Notes under the pieces: model-generated
Told to the model about the DNA's origin: nothing
Databases searched by the model: none
Seen by the model: the letters and a program-made list of their open reading frames with translations, nothing else
Translations under genes and position numbers: made by a program
Source of the DNA: Terripilifer ovatus
GTDB lineage: Bacteria > Pseudomonadota > Alphaproteobacteria > Rhizobiales > Beijerinckiaceae
Reading direction: 5' to 3'
Assembly: GCA_029222685.1 (NCBI GenBank)
Contig: JARHVB010000010.1
Coordinates: 186,001-250,000, forward strand
Length of the DNA: 64,000 bases
Part shown: piece after piece, positions 48,931 to 58,929 of the stretch
Position numbering within the stretch: the stretch's first letter is position 1
How the letters are laid out: each line of letters starts with the position of its first letter

Positions 48931-49338
48931 ATGGATACCGTTCTGATTGTCGTTCATCTTATGGTCGTGATCGCGCTTGTCGTGGTCGTGCTTCTGCAGC
49001 GTTCCGAAGGCGGCGCGCTGGGCATCGGCGGCGGAGGCGGCTTTATGACGGGCCGCGGCCAGGCCAATGCGCTGACCAAGGCGACCGGCATTCTGGGCAC
49101 GCTGTTCTTCCTGACCAGCCTGACCTTGACAGTGTTGGCCAATATTCATCGCGCCCCGCGCTCGGTGCTTGACGGCGCCGCGCCGACCACCACCTCGGCG
49201 CCGGCCCAGCCGGGCGCCCCTGGTCAGGCGCCCTCCGGCGGATCCATGCTCGATCAGCTGCGCGGCATCGACAATCGTTCCACGGCGCCTGCGCCAGCAC
49301 CTTCGGCGCCGGCCGCGCCGCAGCCGCCACAGCGGTAA
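48931..49338 (+). CDS. secG: Preprotein translocase subunit SecG
   Basis: SecG assists SecYE in export. The 135-residue protein has two membrane helices (VLIVVHLMVVIALVVVVLLQ and ILGTLFFLTSLTLTVLANI) and the linking LQRSEGGALGIGGG motif, with an Ala/Pro-rich C-terminus typical of alphaproteobacteria. Start at 48931 chosen from helix position; an upstream frame is open. A terminator follows and pyrG comes next. Confidence 0.93.
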   Translation: MDTVLIVVHLMVVIALVVVVLLQRSEGGALGIGGGGGFMTGRGQANALTKATGILGTLFFLTSLTLTVLANIHRAPRSVLDGAAPTTTSAPAQPGAPGQAPSGGSMLDQLRGIDNRSTAPAPAPSAPAAPQPPQR

Positions 49339-49358
49339 GGTCTGGTTTTCAGGATTTC

Positions 49359-49387
49359 AGGGGCCGGTTCACCGGCCCCTTGCTTTT
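49359..49387 (+). terminator. Intrinsic terminator after secG
   Basis: GGGGCCGG and CCGGCCCC pair with a TTCA loop, extended by A-T, followed by TTGCTTTT. Confidence 0.85.
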
Positions 49388-49461
49388 GGGCTGAGCGTCA
49401 GCCTGTGGATTTCGCTGGGAAAGCCAAGGATTGGCTCCCCGAATCGTTGAAACAGGGATAG

Positions 49462-51102
<1,641 letters not shown>

Positions 51103-51188
51103 TCATCCCGCGTACGGCTGCAATCTGGCGATCGGATCCCCGCCAGTTTCGCCTTCTCTGGAGGCCGTGAAATTTTTTTTGCGGCCCT

Positions 51189-51216
51189 CTTGAAGCTGTT
51201 TTCAGACCCACCAGAT
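51189..51216 (+). promoter_or_regulatory. Possible RpoH-type promoter before hsp20
   Basis: CTTGAAG followed after 15 bases by CCAGATTT resembles the heat-shock sigma consensus CTTGAAA...CCCCATNT, with mismatches in the -10. Transcription would begin about where the ROSE-like leader starts. Confidence 0.4.
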
Positions 51217-51221
51217 TTTTG

Positions 51222-51300
51222 GCCGCCGAGGCCTAAAGGCTCGGCCGGGCGCCGTAAGGCGCATTCGTACCCATGTTGCTTTTAGGAGAATGTGGCTATG
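51222..51300 (+). ncRNA. ROSE-like RNA thermometer in the hsp20 leader
   Basis: Three consecutive hairpins precede the gene: 51225-51245, 51249-51262 (GCGCC/GGCGC, GTAA loop) and 51271-51295. In the last, TTGCT (51276-51280) faces the Shine-Dalgarno AGGAG (51284-51288) across a TTT loop, which places a G opposite a G, the hallmark of ROSE elements; CCATG below pairs with TGTGG. The ATG is at 51298. Melting at high temperature would free the ribosome site. Confidence 0.75.
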
Positions 51301-51792
51301 AGAACCTTTGACTTTACCCCCTTCTATCGTTCCACCGTCGGCTTCGACCGGCTGTTCGACATGCTGGACGCCGGCCAGGCCCGTTCGGACTGGCCGCCCT
51401 ACAACATCGAGAAAAGAGGCGAGGACCAATACCGCATCAGCATGGCGGTCGCGGGCTTTGCGCCGAACGAAATCGAGCTGACCCAGCACGGCAATACGCT
51501 CGTCGTCGCCGGCGAGAAAAAGGCCGAGAAGGAGCAGCGCGAGATGCTGCATCAGGGCATCGCCTTCCGCCACTTCAGGCAGACGTTCAACCTGGCCGAT
51601 CATGTGAAGGTTGTTGCCGCCAATCTTGAAAATGGCCTGTTGTCCGTCGAACTGGTCCGCGAAGTGCCGGAGCAGTTGAAACCCCGCCGTATCGCAATCG
51701 GCGCGTCTGTTTCCACGCCTGCGCCGGCGCAGGACAACAAGCCGGTCGAGCTCGATCATCAGAGCCTCGAACGCCAGAGCAAGGCGGCCTGA
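51298..51792 (+). CDS. Small heat-shock protein, Hsp20/IbpA type
   Basis: Alpha-crystallin-type holdase chaperone. The 164-residue protein opens MRTFDFTPFYRSTVGFDRLFDML and has the alpha-crystallin domain PPYNIEKRGEDQYRISMAVAGFAPNEIEL, LVVAGEKK, and the RHFRQTFNLADHVKV and NGLLSVELVREVPEQ segments, matching IbpA-like members; a Lys/Pro-Arg tail with A and Q follows. AGGAG at 51284-51288 supports the ATG at 51298 rather than the GTG at 51292. Its leader is a ROSE-like thermometer. A hairpin terminator separates it from the next gene. Confidence 0.95.
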   Translation: MRTFDFTPFYRSTVGFDRLFDMLDAGQARSDWPPYNIEKRGEDQYRISMAVAGFAPNEIELTQHGNTLVVAGEKKAEKEQREMLHQGIAFRHFRQTFNLADHVKVVAANLENGLLSVELVREVPEQLKPRRIAIGASVSTPAPAQDNKPVELDHQSLERQSKAA

Positions 51793-51821
51793 CGTCGGCT
51801 CTACTTTTAACACTGCGGTCC

Positions 51822-51845
51822 ACCTCCCGGCTTCGGCCGGGAGGT
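51822..51845 (+). terminator. Hairpin terminator after hsp20
   Basis: ACCTCCCGGC and GCCGGGAGGT, 10-bp perfect stem with TTCG loop; the T-run after it is interrupted, so termination may be partial and allow read-through into the following gene. Confidence 0.65.
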
Positions 51846-51865
51846 TCTGATTGCGGAGAATGGAG

Positions 51866-52336
51866 ATGAAACAGCTATTTGAATCTTCACCGGCTGCTGC
51901 CAGCCCTGTTCCAGCGGACTATAAGGCGTCGCTGTTCGGGCATCCCGACGACGTGTTGAGCAACCCGGACCTGACGCCGGCAGAAAAGCGGGCAATCCTG
52001 GCTTCATGGGTCTCCGACGTCCGCGCCGTTGAGAATGCGCCGTCGCTACGACAGCTCGACAATGGCGCGACCGTGAGCATCGACGTTGTTCTGCAGGCGC
52101 TGAAGTCGCTCGACGCAGGCGAGGGACAGGCGGAACGTCTTGAGCGCAAATCGTATCACATGCGGCCAGCCGCCAGGCGCAAATCCAGCCCTATCCCCGA
52201 TTGGCTGCGTCGGGCTGTCCGGCTCGATCATTTCGATGACGATGACAGTCCGCCATCGGCTCCAGCTGCGGCCGCCATTCCGCGGCGACTGAGTCCGCCA
52301 AGGGTGGAGGCTGTCCAGACTCTGCGTAGCGGCTGA
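51866..52336 (+). CDS. Conserved hypothetical protein next to Hsp20
   Basis: A 156-residue soluble protein. A central segment LFGHPDDVLSNPDLTPAEKRAILASWVSDVRAVENAPSLRQLDNG is the pattern of a short Rhizobiales family often found near heat-shock genes; the last third is Arg/Pro/Ser-rich and less ordered. The start at 51866 has GGAG at 51855-51858. No known function. It may share the hsp20 transcript by read-through past the hairpin. Confidence 0.7.
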   Translation: MKQLFESSPAAASPVPADYKASLFGHPDDVLSNPDLTPAEKRAILASWVSDVRAVENAPSLRQLDNGATVSIDVVLQALKSLDAGEGQAERLERKSYHMRPAARRKSSPIPDWLRRAVRLDHFDDDDSPPSAPAAAAIPRRLSPPRVEAVQTLRSG

Positions 52337-52362
52337 TTGCTCCAAGACGCTGGGTAGGCCCT

Positions 52363-52397
52363 CTGTCATCCCCGACGCCTGCCTGCGGGGATGACAG
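52363..52397. repeat. REP-like palindrome with 12-bp arms
   Basis: CTGTCATCCCCG and CGGGGATGACAG enclose 11 bases. TGTCATCCCCG-type palindromes recur between genes of many alphaproteobacteria. Only this copy was noted here. Confidence 0.6.
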
Positions 52398-52593
52398 ACC
52401 TCATGCACCAGCAGGCCGGAGACGCCCCGAGCTCGCCGTCCTTGCAACGCCCGTTCTCCTTCGCACAGCCATCCCGAATCTTTGAGGCCGCACAACTCCA
52501 TCGGATGGCATGGATCATGCTTGCCTAAAAAGCAGGCGTCACCGGCTCACACTATGAAGCCGGATGAGAATGCGACAACACAGAGGACGGAAC

Positions 52594-53574
52594 ATGAAGC
52601 TTGGGTACTGGATGGGCGCGGCCGCGCTTCTGGCTGCTTGTGCGATGCCTGCCATGGCGCAGGAGAAGGCTACTTTCCTCACGAGCTGGAAGGCGCAGGC
52701 CGAGCATGGCGGTTATTATCAGGCGCTGGTGAAGGGCTATTACAAGGACTGCGGCGTCGACCTGACAATCCGTCAGGGTGGGCCGGGCATCGATCCGGCG
52801 CAGTTGCTGACGGGCGGGGCGGTCGACTTCTCGCTCTCATCGCACATCGATGCCATTCTGCACATGAATGCGGCCGGTTTTCCCGCCCGCGCGCTCACGG
52901 CCGCGTTCCAGATCACGCCGCAGATCTTGATGGCGCACCCCGACAGCAACATCAACAGTTTCGAGGACATGAAAGGCCATCCCATCATGATCTCGGCGGG
53001 ATCGCGCTCCACCTACTGGCCGTACTTCCGCAAGAAGTTCGGCTGGGAGGAAACGCAGCTTCGCTCCTATACCGGCCAGCTCGCGCAATGGCTGTCCGAC
53101 AAGAACATCGTCCAGCAGGGCCTGCTGACCAACGAGCCCTTTCTTGTGAAGGAACAGGTCGGCTGGGCGCCGAAGGTCTTCCTGCTCGCCGACGCCGGCT
53201 ACCGCACCTACAGCTCGATTCTCACCACCTCACAGGACTTCATCGACAAGAAGCCGAAGGTCGTGCAATGCGTCGTCAGCGCCACCAACAAGGGCTGGGT
53301 TGATTTCATGACAGGCGATCCGAAGCCGGCACTCGACGCCATCAAAAAGGAAGCACCCAACAACAGCGATGCGTTGATGGCCGACACCATCAGGCTCATG
53401 AAGGAACGCAAGCTCGTCATGAACGAAGACACCGAAAAGATGGGTTTCGGCATCATGACTCTGGAGCGGTGGAAGGCGCATTACGAGATGCTGCGGGAAC
53501 TCAACCTGCTCAAGAACGATGTTGATTATACCAAGGTGCTGGCGCTTCAATTCATGAAGCCCGGAACCAACTGA
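52594..53574 (+). CDS. ABC-type substrate-binding protein (NMT1 family)
   Basis: The 326-residue precursor has a Sec-type leader (LGYWMGAAALLAACAMPAMAQE; the only Cys lacks a clear lipobox) and the NMT1/THI5 domain (LTSWKAQAEHGGYYQALVKGYYKDCGVDL; INSFEDMKGHPIMISAG). The next gene is a cytosine deaminase-type amidohydrolase, so the ligand may be a pyrimidine; this is inference. GGACGGA precedes the ATG. No permease or ATPase is near. Confidence 0.85.
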   Translation: MKLGYWMGAAALLAACAMPAMAQEKATFLTSWKAQAEHGGYYQALVKGYYKDCGVDLTIRQGGPGIDPAQLLTGGAVDFSLSSHIDAILHMNAAGFPARALTAAFQITPQILMAHPDSNINSFEDMKGHPIMISAGSRSTYWPYFRKKFGWEETQLRSYTGQLAQWLSDKNIVQQGLLTNEPFLVKEQVGWAPKVFLLADAGYRTYSSILTTSQDFIDKKPKVVQCVVSATNKGWVDFMTGDPKPALDAIKKEAPNNSDALMADTIRLMKERKLVMNEDTEKMGFGIMTLERWKAHYEMLRELNLLKNDVDYTKVLALQFMKPGTN

Positions 53575-53651
53575 ACGCCGCAAATGTGAAAGCCCTGGCG
53601 CGCTCGGCCTTATGCGCCAGGGTTCGACAACATTCCTTGTAGGGAGTTCTC

Positions 53652-55028
53652 ATGATCAGCCACTCGCACTCCTTCCTCTCCGTGCCGAAGGATGGTTCCT
53701 ACCGCATCGTCAACGCACGCGTGCCCGCCGATCTCGTGCCCGTGCTTGCCGGCGCTCCCGCCATCGACGGCATCACCGATTGCGAACTCATCGTCGAGAA
53801 CGGCAAGGTTCAATCCATCGGCGCCCCGAATACCTTGCCCGCCACGCCCGGCCTCGCGACGATCGATCTCGACAACGGCATCGTCATGCCGCGCTTCGTC
53901 GAAGTGCATACCCATCTCGACAAGAGCCATATCTGGCCGCGCATCCAGAACGAGAACGGCACGGTGCTCGGCGCCCGCAAGGCGATCGAATTCGACCGCG
54001 AGCGGCGCTGGACGGCGGACGACGTCCGCCAGCGCATGGATTTCTCGCTGCGCTGCGCCTATGCCCATGGCACCGGGGCGATCCGCACCCATATCGATTC
54101 CTACGGCAAGCAGACGGCGATCTCGTTTCCTGTCTTCGCCGAAACCCGTGCCGCGTGGAAGGACCGGATCGCGCTGCAGGCCGTCGCCCTGTTTCCGACG
54201 ACCGTCACCGTCAGGGACGAGGCGCAGTTCCGCAACATCGCCGACATCGTCGAAAAGAACGGCGGCATCATGGGCGGCGTCACCGCACCCGGCGGACAGC
54301 TCAGCGACACCGTCGACCAGGAACTCGACCGCCTGTTCCAGATGGCTGCGGCGCGTGGGCTGGAAGTCGATCTGCACGTCGACGAAACGACGATGACGCA
54401 TGTGCGCACCTTGGAGAACATCGCCGATGCGGCGCTGCGCAATCGCTTCAAGGGCCGCATTCTGTGCGGCCATTGCTGCTCGCTGTCGCTGATCCCGGAG
54501 GAGGATTTCAAGCGCATCGCCGGCAAGCTTGCCGAGGCCGATATCGCGGTGGTGTCGTTGCCGATGGTCAACATGTATCTGCAGGACCGCGGCGACCGCC
54601 GCACGCCACGCCTGCGCGGCGTCGCCCCGCTGCATGAGCTGGCGGAAGCCGGCGTCCGCGTCATGGTGTCGAGCGACAATACGCGCGATCCCTATCATGC
54701 CTATGGCGACCTCGATATGCTCGAGGTTTTCCGCGAGGCGACCCGCATCCTGCACTTCGATCATTCCGAGCGCGCGTGGACGCGCATGCTCGGTGCGGCT
54801 CAGGCCGAGCAGATGGGCTTGGAGCAGCACGGCCTGATCGCGTCGGGCCAGCCGGCCGACCTCGTGCTGACGCGGGCGCGGACGTTTCAGGATCTGCTGA
54901 CCCGTCCGCAGTTCGATCGCGTGGTTCTCGTCAACGGCCGGCAGATCGACACGACATTGCCCGACTATCGCGAGCTCGATGATCTCTACGCCGCCGCGCC
55001 GGCCCCCGCGCCGGCTTTGGCGGGGTAA
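53652..55028 (+). CDS. Cytosine deaminase-type amidohydrolase
   Basis: The 458-residue metal-dependent hydrolase has EVHTHLDKSHIWPRI with the metal His residues at 86 and 88, HVDET at 242-246, GHCCSLS at 273-279 and SSDNTRDPY with the metal Asp at 342, all in the order of the CodA family. Cytosine deaminase converts cytosine to uracil and ammonia; other members act on isoguanine, creatinine or triazines, so the substrate is not certain. The start follows AGGGAG. It lies 77 bases downstream of the NMT1-type protein, suggesting an uptake-and-deamination pair. Confidence 0.85.
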   Translation: MISHSHSFLSVPKDGSYRIVNARVPADLVPVLAGAPAIDGITDCELIVENGKVQSIGAPNTLPATPGLATIDLDNGIVMPRFVEVHTHLDKSHIWPRIQNENGTVLGARKAIEFDRERRWTADDVRQRMDFSLRCAYAHGTGAIRTHIDSYGKQTAISFPVFAETRAAWKDRIALQAVALFPTTVTVRDEAQFRNIADIVEKNGGIMGGVTAPGGQLSDTVDQELDRLFQMAAARGLEVDLHVDETTMTHVRTLENIADAALRNRFKGRILCGHCCSLSLIPEEDFKRIAGKLAEADIAVVSLPMVNMYLQDRGDRRTPRLRGVAPLHELAEAGVRVMVSSDNTRDPYHAYGDLDMLEVFREATRILHFDHSERAWTRMLGAAQAEQMGLEQHGLIASGQPADLVLTRARTFQDLLTRPQFDRVVLVNGRQIDTTLPDYRELDDLYAAAPAPAPALAG

Positions 55029-55032
55029 CCGT

Positions 55033-56568
55033 TCAATACGCGTTCTTGGTCGTCACCAGCGACAGCGGCGTCTGTATGAGAATGCGCAGATCGAACAGCA
55101 GCGACCAGTTCTCGATGTAGAAAAGATCGTGCGCCACGCGCTGTTCGATCTTTTCCACCGTGTCGGTCTCGCCGCGCCAGCCGCTGACCTGCGCCCAGCC
55201 GGTGATGCCGGGCTTGACTTTGTGGCGGGCGAAATAGCCTTCCACCACCTGGTCGTAGATGTGGCCGTCGGCATGGGCCTGCAGCGCATGGGGGCGGGGA
55301 CCGACAAGCGAGAGCTCGCCGCGCAGCACGTTGATCAATTGCGGCAGTTCGTCGAGCGACGAGCGGCGCAGGAAGCGACCGACGCGCGTCACGCGCGGAT
55401 CATCGCGCGTCACCTGTTTTGCCGCCGTGAAATCGCTCATGTCCGTATACATCGAACGGAATTTCAACACGTCGATGCGCTCGTTGTTGAAGCCGTAGCG
55501 GGCCTGCCGGAAAAACACCGGCCCGGGTGATGTCAGCTTCACCGCCAGCGCGATCGCCGCCAGCAGCGGCGAGAGGATCACCAGGGCCATGGCGGAAATC
55601 ACCCGGTCCTCGATCCCTTTCAGGGCCACCGACCAATCCGACATCGGCTTGTCGAACAGCGGCAGGAACGGCACGTCGCCGATGTAATTGTAGGAGCGCG
55701 CGCGCAGTTTCAGTTTGCTGCCGAGCGCGCTGATGCGCACGTCGACCGGCAGCACCCAGAGCTTCTTGAGCAGCAGCAGGATGCGCTCTTCGGCGCCCAG
55801 CGGCAAAGCGATGATCAGCAGATCGACGCGCTGCTCGCGGCAGAAAGCGACGAGATCGTCGAACCGGCCGAGTTTGACGTAGCGTCCGATCTTTTCGGGC
55901 GAACGCAGCTTGTCGCGATCGTCGAACATGCCGAGAATCTGGATGGCTTCGCCGGCGGTCCTGTCGAGGCGCGCGATCAGGTCTTCGGCGATGTCGCCGC
56001 CGCCGACCACCACCGTGCGCCGCGCCAGCCTGCCGGCCTTGCGCCAGCGCGTGATCAGCAAAGCGGCGGCGGCGCGCGTGCAGATGCACCCGAGCCAGCC
56101 GCAAATGAACCACAGGCCCGCCCAGTTGCGCACCGGGACGACATCGGTTTCGGCGAAGACGCAGATGACGAGGAAGGCCGCCAGCGCCAGCAGAAGGGCG
56201 AGCCCTGTTTCCCCAGCCTGCCTCATCGCCTGCGACAGGGCCGGGATCGTATAGCCCCACCGCGCCCTGATGATCAGCATGGCGGCCAGCGCCACGAGGA
56301 ACAGTGTTGCCGCAAGATTGAACGGGGACGCAAAGGCCGGTGCCGGACGGTGGCCGAAAGCGATCAGCCCGCCCGTGACGATCGACAGGCCGTCGAGCAG
56401 CAGAATCACGGCGATGACGGTGGATTGGGACATGAGCCGGTCCGGTGCGACGACGGGTATGGCCGCAGGTGCGACGGCTTGCGCGAAGCTCTCCCTGCTG
56501 TTGGACGCCGCCGGATTTACCGAAAGGGCCGGTTGCCGCGTGGGCGCATGCATCTGTAGATCCGTCAT
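55033..56568 (-). CDS. Polyprenyl glycosylphosphotransferase (WcaJ/ExoY type)
   Basis: The enzyme transfers a sugar phosphate to undecaprenyl phosphate, starting exopolysaccharide assembly. The 511-residue protein has four N-terminal helices, a cytoplasmic CoA-binding-like domain (VVVGGGDIAEDLIARLDR, then DDRDKLRSPEK), another hydrophobic region, and the sugar-transferase domain with KFRSMYTDMSD, RRSSLDELPQL, LSLVGPRPHALQAH and KPGITGWAQVSGWRGE. Glucose-1-phosphate is the usual substrate, but galactose is possible. No exo/wca genes are near. The gene stands alone on the minus strand. Confidence 0.92.
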   Translation of the reverse strand: MTDLQMHAPTRQPALSVNPAASNSRESFAQAVAPAAIPVVAPDRLMSQSTVIAVILLLDGLSIVTGGLIAFGHRPAPAFASPFNLAATLFLVALAAMLIIRARWGYTIPALSQAMRQAGETGLALLLALAAFLVICVFAETDVVPVRNWAGLWFICGWLGCICTRAAAALLITRWRKAGRLARRTVVVGGGDIAEDLIARLDRTAGEAIQILGMFDDRDKLRSPEKIGRYVKLGRFDDLVAFCREQRVDLLIIALPLGAEERILLLLKKLWVLPVDVRISALGSKLKLRARSYNYIGDVPFLPLFDKPMSDWSVALKGIEDRVISAMALVILSPLLAAIALAVKLTSPGPVFFRQARYGFNNERIDVLKFRSMYTDMSDFTAAKQVTRDDPRVTRVGRFLRRSSLDELPQLINVLRGELSLVGPRPHALQAHADGHIYDQVVEGYFARHKVKPGITGWAQVSGWRGETDTVEKIEQRVAHDLFYIENWSLLFDLRILIQTPLSLVTTKNAY

Positions 56569-56649
56569 GTTTCGAGGATTGGACGGCTATTCTGGCGATA
56601 AAGATGTAAAAACGCCCCTAAGAGACAGGCTGAACCAGATATGAAATAT

Positions 56650-56663
56650 GGTATTATGATACC
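56650..56663. promoter_or_regulatory. AT-rich inverted repeat upstream of the glycosylphosphotransferase
   Basis: GGTAT-TATG-ATACC lies 82 bases before the start codon in an AT-rich stretch. Possible operator; no regulator is known. Confidence 0.35.
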
Positions 56664-56718
56664 TCATGCAGAATCTGGCTGTGGCGCAGCAATTTTTGTA
56701 TTTCCGGCGCGTATCAAG

Positions 56719-56747
56719 TTGACGTGGCACCGCGCTGTCCGTATAAG
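56719..56747 (+). promoter_or_regulatory. Sigma-70 promoter of rplM-rpsI
   Basis: TTGACG (56719-56724) and TATAAG (56742-56747) are separated by 17 bases, a near-consensus housekeeping promoter. The rplM start is 85 bases downstream of the -10. Confidence 0.85.
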
Positions 56748-56831
56748 CCGCCATCCTTCAGGCAGGATCGGGCAGGGCTGACGCACTGTCGCGGCAAATT
56801 CCCGAACTGCAATTTCACGGATTTAAGTCTC

Positions 56832-57302
56832 ATGTACGGAAAAACGACTACGACGAAAACCGCCGAGGTCGAGAAGAAGTGGGTGGTAATCGACGCCAAG
56901 GGGCTTGTCGTGGGCCGTCTTGCGACGCTCATCGCCATGCGCCTTCGCGGCAAGCATCTCCCGTCCTTCACGCCCCATATGGATGATGGCGACAATGTCA
57001 TCGTCATCAACGCCGAGAAGGTGGTTCTCACCGGCCGCAAGCGCGACCAGAAGATGTACTACCACCACACCGGCTTCATCGGCGGCATCAAGGAACGCTC
57101 GGCGAAGTTCATTCTCGAAGGCCGCTTTCCCGAGCGGATCGTCGAGAAGGCCGTAGAACGCATGCTGCCGCGCGGTCCGCTGGGCCGCAAGCAGCTTGGC
57201 AACCTGCGCGTCTACAAGGGTGGTGAGCATCCCCACGCCGCCCAGTCCCCGGTGGCAATCGACGTCGCCGCTCTCAACCGCAAGAATTCGAGGAGCGCCT
57301 GA
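56832..57302 (+). CDS. rplM: 50S ribosomal protein L13
   Basis: L13 is an early 50S assembly protein. The 156-residue sequence has [41 protein letters not shown] and [28 protein letters not shown] in the standard order. Start at 56832 chosen since [13 protein letters not shown] resembles family N-termini; the frame is open further upstream. rpsI begins two bases after the stop, as in nearly all bacteria. Confidence 0.97.
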   Translation: MYGKTTTTKTAEVEKKWVVIDAKGLVVGRLATLIAMRLRGKHLPSFTPHMDDGDNVIVINAEKVVLTGRKRDQKMYYHHTGFIGGIKERSAKFILEGRFPERIVEKAVERMLPRGPLGRKQLGNLRVYKGGEHPHAAQSPVAIDVAALNRKNSRSA

Positions 57303-57304
57303 TC

Positions 57305-57781
57305 ATGGCCGAGACCCTTTCATCGCTCCAGGACCTCAAGGGCGCCACGGCGTCCCAGGCCGAAGCCCCGAAGTACGAGCAGAAGCTCGACAAGTATGGC
57401 CGCGCTTACGCCACCGGCAAGCGCAAGGACGCTGTCGCCCGCGTCTGGATCAAGCCGGGCTCCGGCAAGATCACGATCAACGGCCGTGCCTTCGAAGTTT
57501 ACTTCGCCCGTCCCGTGCTGCGGATGATCGTCAACCAGCCGTTCGGCGTTGCCAACCGGGTCGGCCAGTATGATCTGGTCATCACCTGTGCCGGCGGCGG
57601 TCTCTCCGGCCAGGCCGGCGCCGTCCGCAACGGCGTCTCCAAGGCGCTGACCTATTACGAGCCTGACCTGCGCGGCGCGCTCAAGAAGGCCGGCTTCCTC
57701 ACTCGCGATTCGCGCACCGTCGAGCGCAAGAAGTACGGCCACAAGAAGGCCCGCAAGAGCTTCCAGTTCTCGAAGCGCTAA
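57305..57781 (+). CDS. rpsI: 30S ribosomal protein S9
   Basis: S9 lies at the 30S P-site and its C-terminal tail contacts tRNA. The 158-residue protein has [26 protein letters not shown], then [25 protein letters not shown], and ends in the basic tail [17 protein letters not shown] with the invariant SKR end. It follows rplM after two bases. An intrinsic terminator follows. argC, the usual next gene, is 5.7 kb away. Confidence 0.97.
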   Translation: MAETLSSLQDLKGATASQAEAPKYEQKLDKYGRAYATGKRKDAVARVWIKPGSGKITINGRAFEVYFARPVLRMIVNQPFGVANRVGQYDLVITCAGGGLSGQAGAVRNGVSKALTYYEPDLRGALKKAGFLTRDSRTVERKKYGHKKARKSFQFSKR

Positions 57782-57803
57782 AGCGGCCTTCGACCTGCGG
57801 TTC

Positions 57804-57838
57804 AACCCGATCGGCCTACGGCCGGTCGGGTTTTTCTT
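57804..57838 (+). terminator. Intrinsic terminator after rpsI
   Basis: AACCCGATCGGCC and GGCCGGTCGGGTT form a 13-bp stem with one G-U pair and a TAC loop, followed by TTTCTTT. Confidence 0.9.
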
Positions 57839-57850
57839 TGCGCACGTACT

Positions 57851-58759
57851 TCAATCCAGCGGAGAGGATGGCTTCCACGCAGCGATGTGCGTGAGCTTGG
57901 CGGGATTGTAGACCTGATAGATCGCCGTTATGCGCTCGCCGCGCGTTTCGAACGAGAGCGTCGAGATCAGGGCATCGTCGACAAAGGTCAGGATTCCGGA
58001 TTCGCCGTTGATCACGCCAAGCCGGCGTTCGACGACGGCGGTTTCATCCACGGAGCCGCGCGGAATAAGGCTTCTTGAAAGGATCAGCCGGATAATCTTG
58101 TCGGCGCCGAAGATGCCGGCTGCCGACACGCGGACCTTGCCGCCGCCGTCGGATTTCAGCACCGCATCGTCAGCCAGGAGTGACAGCAACGCCGCCTTGT
58201 CGCCGGCCTGGATGGCCAGCAGGAAACGCCGCACGAGGCTTTCCTGCATATGGGCTGTGACCTGGAATTTCGGCCGTCCCTCGCGCACCCGCGCCCGCGC
58301 GCGGTGGGCAATCTGCCGGCACGCCGCTTCGCTCTTGTTGAGGATCGCCGCAATCTCGGTAAAGCCGGCGTCGAATACATCGCGCAGGACGAACACAGTC
58401 CTTTCGTCGGGCGAGAGCCGTTCAAGCACGATCAGAAAAGCCACCGATAAGTCGGATGGCAGATCCATCCGGCCGGCAGCATCCTCATCGGCGGTCTCGC
58501 CGATAGGTTCTGGCAGCCAGATTCCGGGATAGGCCGCCCGTTCCACTTCCAGGTGCCGCAGGCGGTCGATGCAGAGCCGGGTCGTCACCGAGGTCAGCCA
58601 GGCCCTGGGCGACCTGATTTCCGAGACGTCGGATTGCAGCCAGCGCAGAAATGCATCCTGCGCCACGTCCTCCGCTTCGGTGAGGGTGCCCAGCATCCGG
58701 TAGGCGAGGCCTCGCACATGGCGTCGGTGCCGCTCGAAGATCTCCGCCAGTTCTGGCAT
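57851..58759 (-). CDS. ECF sigma factor of the ECF41 type with SnoaL-like C-terminal domain
   Basis: The 302-residue protein has an ECF sigma domain 2 (RGLAYRMLGTLTEAEDVAQDAFLRW, with the DVAQD core), a linker containing YPGIWLPEP at 77-85, which matches the YVGPWLPEP motif of ECF41, domain 4 with FTEIAAILNKSEAACRQIAHRARARV, and a ~115-residue SnoaL-like tail ending in the NPDKL-like NPAKL at 285-289. In ECF41 proteins the tail controls activity in place of an anti-sigma factor. Usually a carboxymuconolactone decarboxylase or oxidoreductase gene is the neighbour and target; here the nearby genes are a transporter and an NDH-2-like flavoprotein. A candidate self-recognised promoter lies upstream. 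Confidence 0.9.
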   Translation of the reverse strand: MPELAEIFERHRRHVRGLAYRMLGTLTEAEDVAQDAFLRWLQSDVSEIRSPRAWLTSVTTRLCIDRLRHLEVERAAYPGIWLPEPIGETADEDAAGRMDLPSDLSVAFLIVLERLSPDERTVFVLRDVFDAGFTEIAAILNKSEAACRQIAHRARARVREGRPKFQVTAHMQESLVRRFLLAIQAGDKAALLSLLADDAVLKSDGGGKVRVSAAGIFGADKIIRLILSRSLIPRGSVDETAVVERRLGVINGESGILTFVDDALISTLSFETRGERITAIYQVYNPAKLTHIAAWKPSSPLD

Positions 58760-58781
58760 CTCTTTTCTCCCTTCCCCCTAA

Positions 58782-58807
58782 GACGGCCGAGACGGCCTTT
58801 TGTGACT
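58782..58807 (-). promoter_or_regulatory. Candidate ECF41-type promoter
   Basis: On the minus strand AGTCACA, then 15 bases, then CGTC, close to the described ECF41 consensus TGTCACA-N16-CGTC, 22 bases before the sigma gene start. Autoregulation is inferred. Confidence 0.5.
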
Positions 58808-58929
58808 CCTGCATTTGAAAAATGTTTTTCGCCTGAGGCGGCCGGTTTCGGTCACAAGCCGCATCCTCGCCCGTCAATAGAGCGGTTGAATAGTGAGGCC
58901 GATCGGCCCGATGCTCAAGGTGGGGGAAT

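Noticed and set aside
51173..51180. Run of eight T after pyrG as a terminator
   Set aside because: The run lies inside a weak GGCCG/CGGCC pairing rather than after a stem, so it does not fit a standard terminator.
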